Below are positions 14,348 to 15,624 of a DNA stretch of 15,624 nt, in pieces. The position numbers and the translations under genes were made by a program. Source of the DNA: Bacillota bacterium (lineage in GTDB: Bacteria > Bacillota_A > Clostridia > Lachnospirales > WQUN01); assembly GCA_009786175.1 (NCBI GenBank), contig WQTQ01000183.1, forward strand, positions 1 to 15,624, in the 5' to 3' direction. The stretch's first letter is position 1, and each line of letters opens with the position of its first letter. Below the pieces are notes generated by a model. The model worked only from the letters and a program-made list of their open reading frames with translations. It ran no database searches and was not told the DNA's origin.

Positions 14348-15624
14348 ATGCAACGACAAATCCCGTTTATATCATCAATACGCCAGCCGCTTCGCACGCT
14401 TATTTTTATACTGCTTGTGGGCTTGGCCTCTTTTGGATTTGTTTCACGGGCGGTAGAGTACATTATTTTAAACCGGGAAATTACCAGAATAGAAAGATTT
14501 TACCGCACTACGGGTACATTGGTTCCTATAGACGTTACCGCACCAAATAATGTATACGAGGCGGCACAGCTTCTGGAGGGCAGCCCGTTAATAGAGTTCC
14601 ATGACAGGCGGGCAATTGTACAGGGTTTTATGAATGACAGGCCTAACGCCGTCAGCGGCTTCCGTACAGTTGGCGGCAATATTTTTCAGCGTGGCCAGCC
14701 GCCTTTTGATTATAAGGGCTTATTCCCCTTTGATACAATCGCGGTTATAGAGGTGCAGGGGATTATGAGACGGCCTTTGCGGCTGAGCAATAATGACATT
14801 GAAACGGATAGGATAACCGTGCGGCCCCAAGAAATTCTTTTTGGCCATGAGCAGTTTATGCCCGTTAGGCGGTATATGGCGGACTTGCTGGTAAATGAAG
14901 ACGGCGTTTCCATAGGGCAGGGTTTACGTATGGGCGGCCATTACTTGGTGCGCGCTTCCCGTCAGTCACGGACTTGTAATACCATAGAAATTTTCCCGTT
15001 AGTGGATGACATATATTTTGTATGTATGAACGACCGGGATAAACTGCGGGAAGTAATGAACGCCCTTGCCAGGGAATTGGCGGGCATAGAGCAGAACACA
15101 AACATGGTTATGATAACCGGTACAAAAGATATGACCGCGCTGCCAATGGTGCAAAACAGGGCCATAATGCCCGCTATGGGCCGCTTTGTAACCTACGAAG
15201 ACTATGTTAATGCCAACCCGGTTATTGTTATCCCGTGGCGTATGTACAGCCCAAGGTTTAATTCCCAAATTGGCGATACGTTAACAATAACATTGCGGGA
15301 CATGCGCACATTTACAGATGGCGCACCTTTCCCGCCGCCGGGCCATTATTACGCCGCGCGGCTGCCCGTGGGGATAGAAGCCCACTGGGCAAACATGCCC
15401 GCAGGCTACTGGACCAGCATACCCCGGGATTATACGGGTAACTGGCGCAACTACCCGACAATGGAAATAGAACTGGAAATTGTGGGCACATACAGGACTT
15501 GGGAGATGCCCCGCTGGGTTCACATTTCCGACAGTTTTCAGAATATGGAAGTGTTTATACCCGCGTCGGTTATACCGGAAGGGTTTGGCATAGTGGATAT
15601 GCACCTTGTGTCCGGCGCGTACAG
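14348..15624 (+). CDS. Second FtsX/MacB-type permease-like protein, paralogue lacking the AbrB-like domain (N-terminal part)
   Basis: Partial: 425 codons are visible before the window ends. ATG 14348 has AGGAG (14334-14338) 9 nt upstream. The protein opens MQRQIPFISSIRQPLRTLIF and goes straight into the first membrane segment (about 16-34), so it has no counterpart to the first 72 residues of the upstream gene. From there it aligns with the upstream protein without large gaps: 61 of 82 residues are identical in the stretch from RQPLRT to IVQG. Shared ectodomain landmarks include FYRTTGTLVPID, LIEFHDRR, GGNIFQRG, GTKDMTALPMVQ, LRDMRTFTDG and NMPAGYWTSIPRDY. It therefore arose by tandem duplication and has diverged. 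By analogy the full protein should be about 1100 aa with two FtsX-like halves. It probably shares the upstream promoter. The substrate is unknown, and a shared ATPase may lie further downstream. Confidence 0.85.
   Translation, partial: MQRQIPFISSIRQPLRTLIFILLVGLASFGFVSRAVEYIILNREITRIERFYRTTGTLVPIDVTAPNNVYEAAQLLEGSPLIEFHDRRAIVQGFMNDRPNAVSGFRTVGGNIFQRGQPPFDYKGLFPFDTIAVIEVQGIMRRPLRLSNNDIETDRITVRPQEILFGHEQFMPVRRYMADLLVNEDGVSIGQGLRMGGHYLVRASRQSRTCNTIEIFPLVDDIYFVCMNDRDKLREVMNALARELAGIEQNTNMVMITGTKDMTALPMVQNRAIMPAMGRFVTYEDYVNANPVIVIPWRMYSPRFNSQIGDTLTITLRDMRTFTDGAPFPPPGHYYAARLPVGIEAHWANMPAGYWTSIPRDYTGNWRNYPTMEIELEIVGTYRTWEMPRWVHISDSFQNMEVFIPASVIPEGFGIVDMHLVSGAY

Noticed and set aside
14110..14550. 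146-codon plus-strand open frame bridging the two permease genes
   Set aside because: It is out of frame with both permeases, overlaps their coding sequence, and its Tyr/Arg/Gly-rich translation looks like an alternate-frame artefact.
1..15624. CRISPR arrays, tRNA/rRNA genes, insertion sequences, phage genes or known defence systems
   Set aside because: No regularly spaced direct repeats, transposase motifs or structural RNA signatures were found on reading both strands.

Overview
The window is the replication-origin neighbourhood of a low-to-mid G+C Bacillota chromosome, most likely a Clostridia member close to Lachnospirales. The gene order around dnaA is diagnostic: rpmH, rnpA, yidD, yidC, jag, mnmE and mnmG run leftward, and dnaA, dnaN, recF and gyrB run rightward. 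The placement below class level rests on protein wording I recognise (GyrB, DnaN and L34 look Lachnospiraceae-like) and is an inference. All genes point away from the origin, so they lie on the leading strands of the two replication arms.

Left arm (1-4423, minus strand): a tightly packed operon rpmH-rnpA-yidD-yidC-jag-mnmE-(PC4/YdbC-like gene)-mnmG. A near-consensus promoter (TTGACG-N17-TATAAT) lies at 4493-4521. rpmH overlaps rnpA by 17 nt, rnpA overlaps yidD by 29 nt, and jag/mnmE share TAATG. The genes serve translation (L34, RNase P protein, tRNA U34 modification by MnmE/MnmG) and membrane-protein insertion (YidC, YidD, Jag). A small PC4/YdbC-type nucleic-acid-binding gene sits between mnmE and mnmG.

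Origin (4424-4751 and 6081-6312): the origin is bipartite. DnaA boxes lie upstream of dnaA. A second cluster of box-like sites lies between dnaA and dnaN. It ends in a C-rich cluster, a run of TAC/TAA triplets (a DnaA-trio array) and an AT-rich unwinding tract that abuts the dnaN Shine-Dalgarno site. dnaA and dnaN both appear to use non-ATG starts two codons before an in-frame ATG.

Right arm (6313-10614): dnaN, recF and gyrB follow. The small genes yaaA (dnaN-recF) and remB (recF-gyrB), common here in relatives, are absent. The 105-nt recF-gyrB gap holds a compact set of inverted repeats. A clear Rho-independent terminator follows gyrB, and gyrA does not come next.

Accessory part (10615-15624): two tandem paralogous genes for very large FtsX/MacB-type ABC permease-like membrane proteins, the second cut off by the window edge. 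The first (1179 aa) carries an AbrB/MazE-like swapped-hairpin domain at its cytoplasmic N-terminus, which the second lacks. It has its own promoter, with a 12-bp perfect inverted repeat overlapping the -10 box. A 16-bp palindrome separates the two genes. No ABC ATPase is present in the window. This fusion and its tandem arrangement are the most unusual content. No tRNA, rRNA, CRISPR array or insertion sequence was seen.
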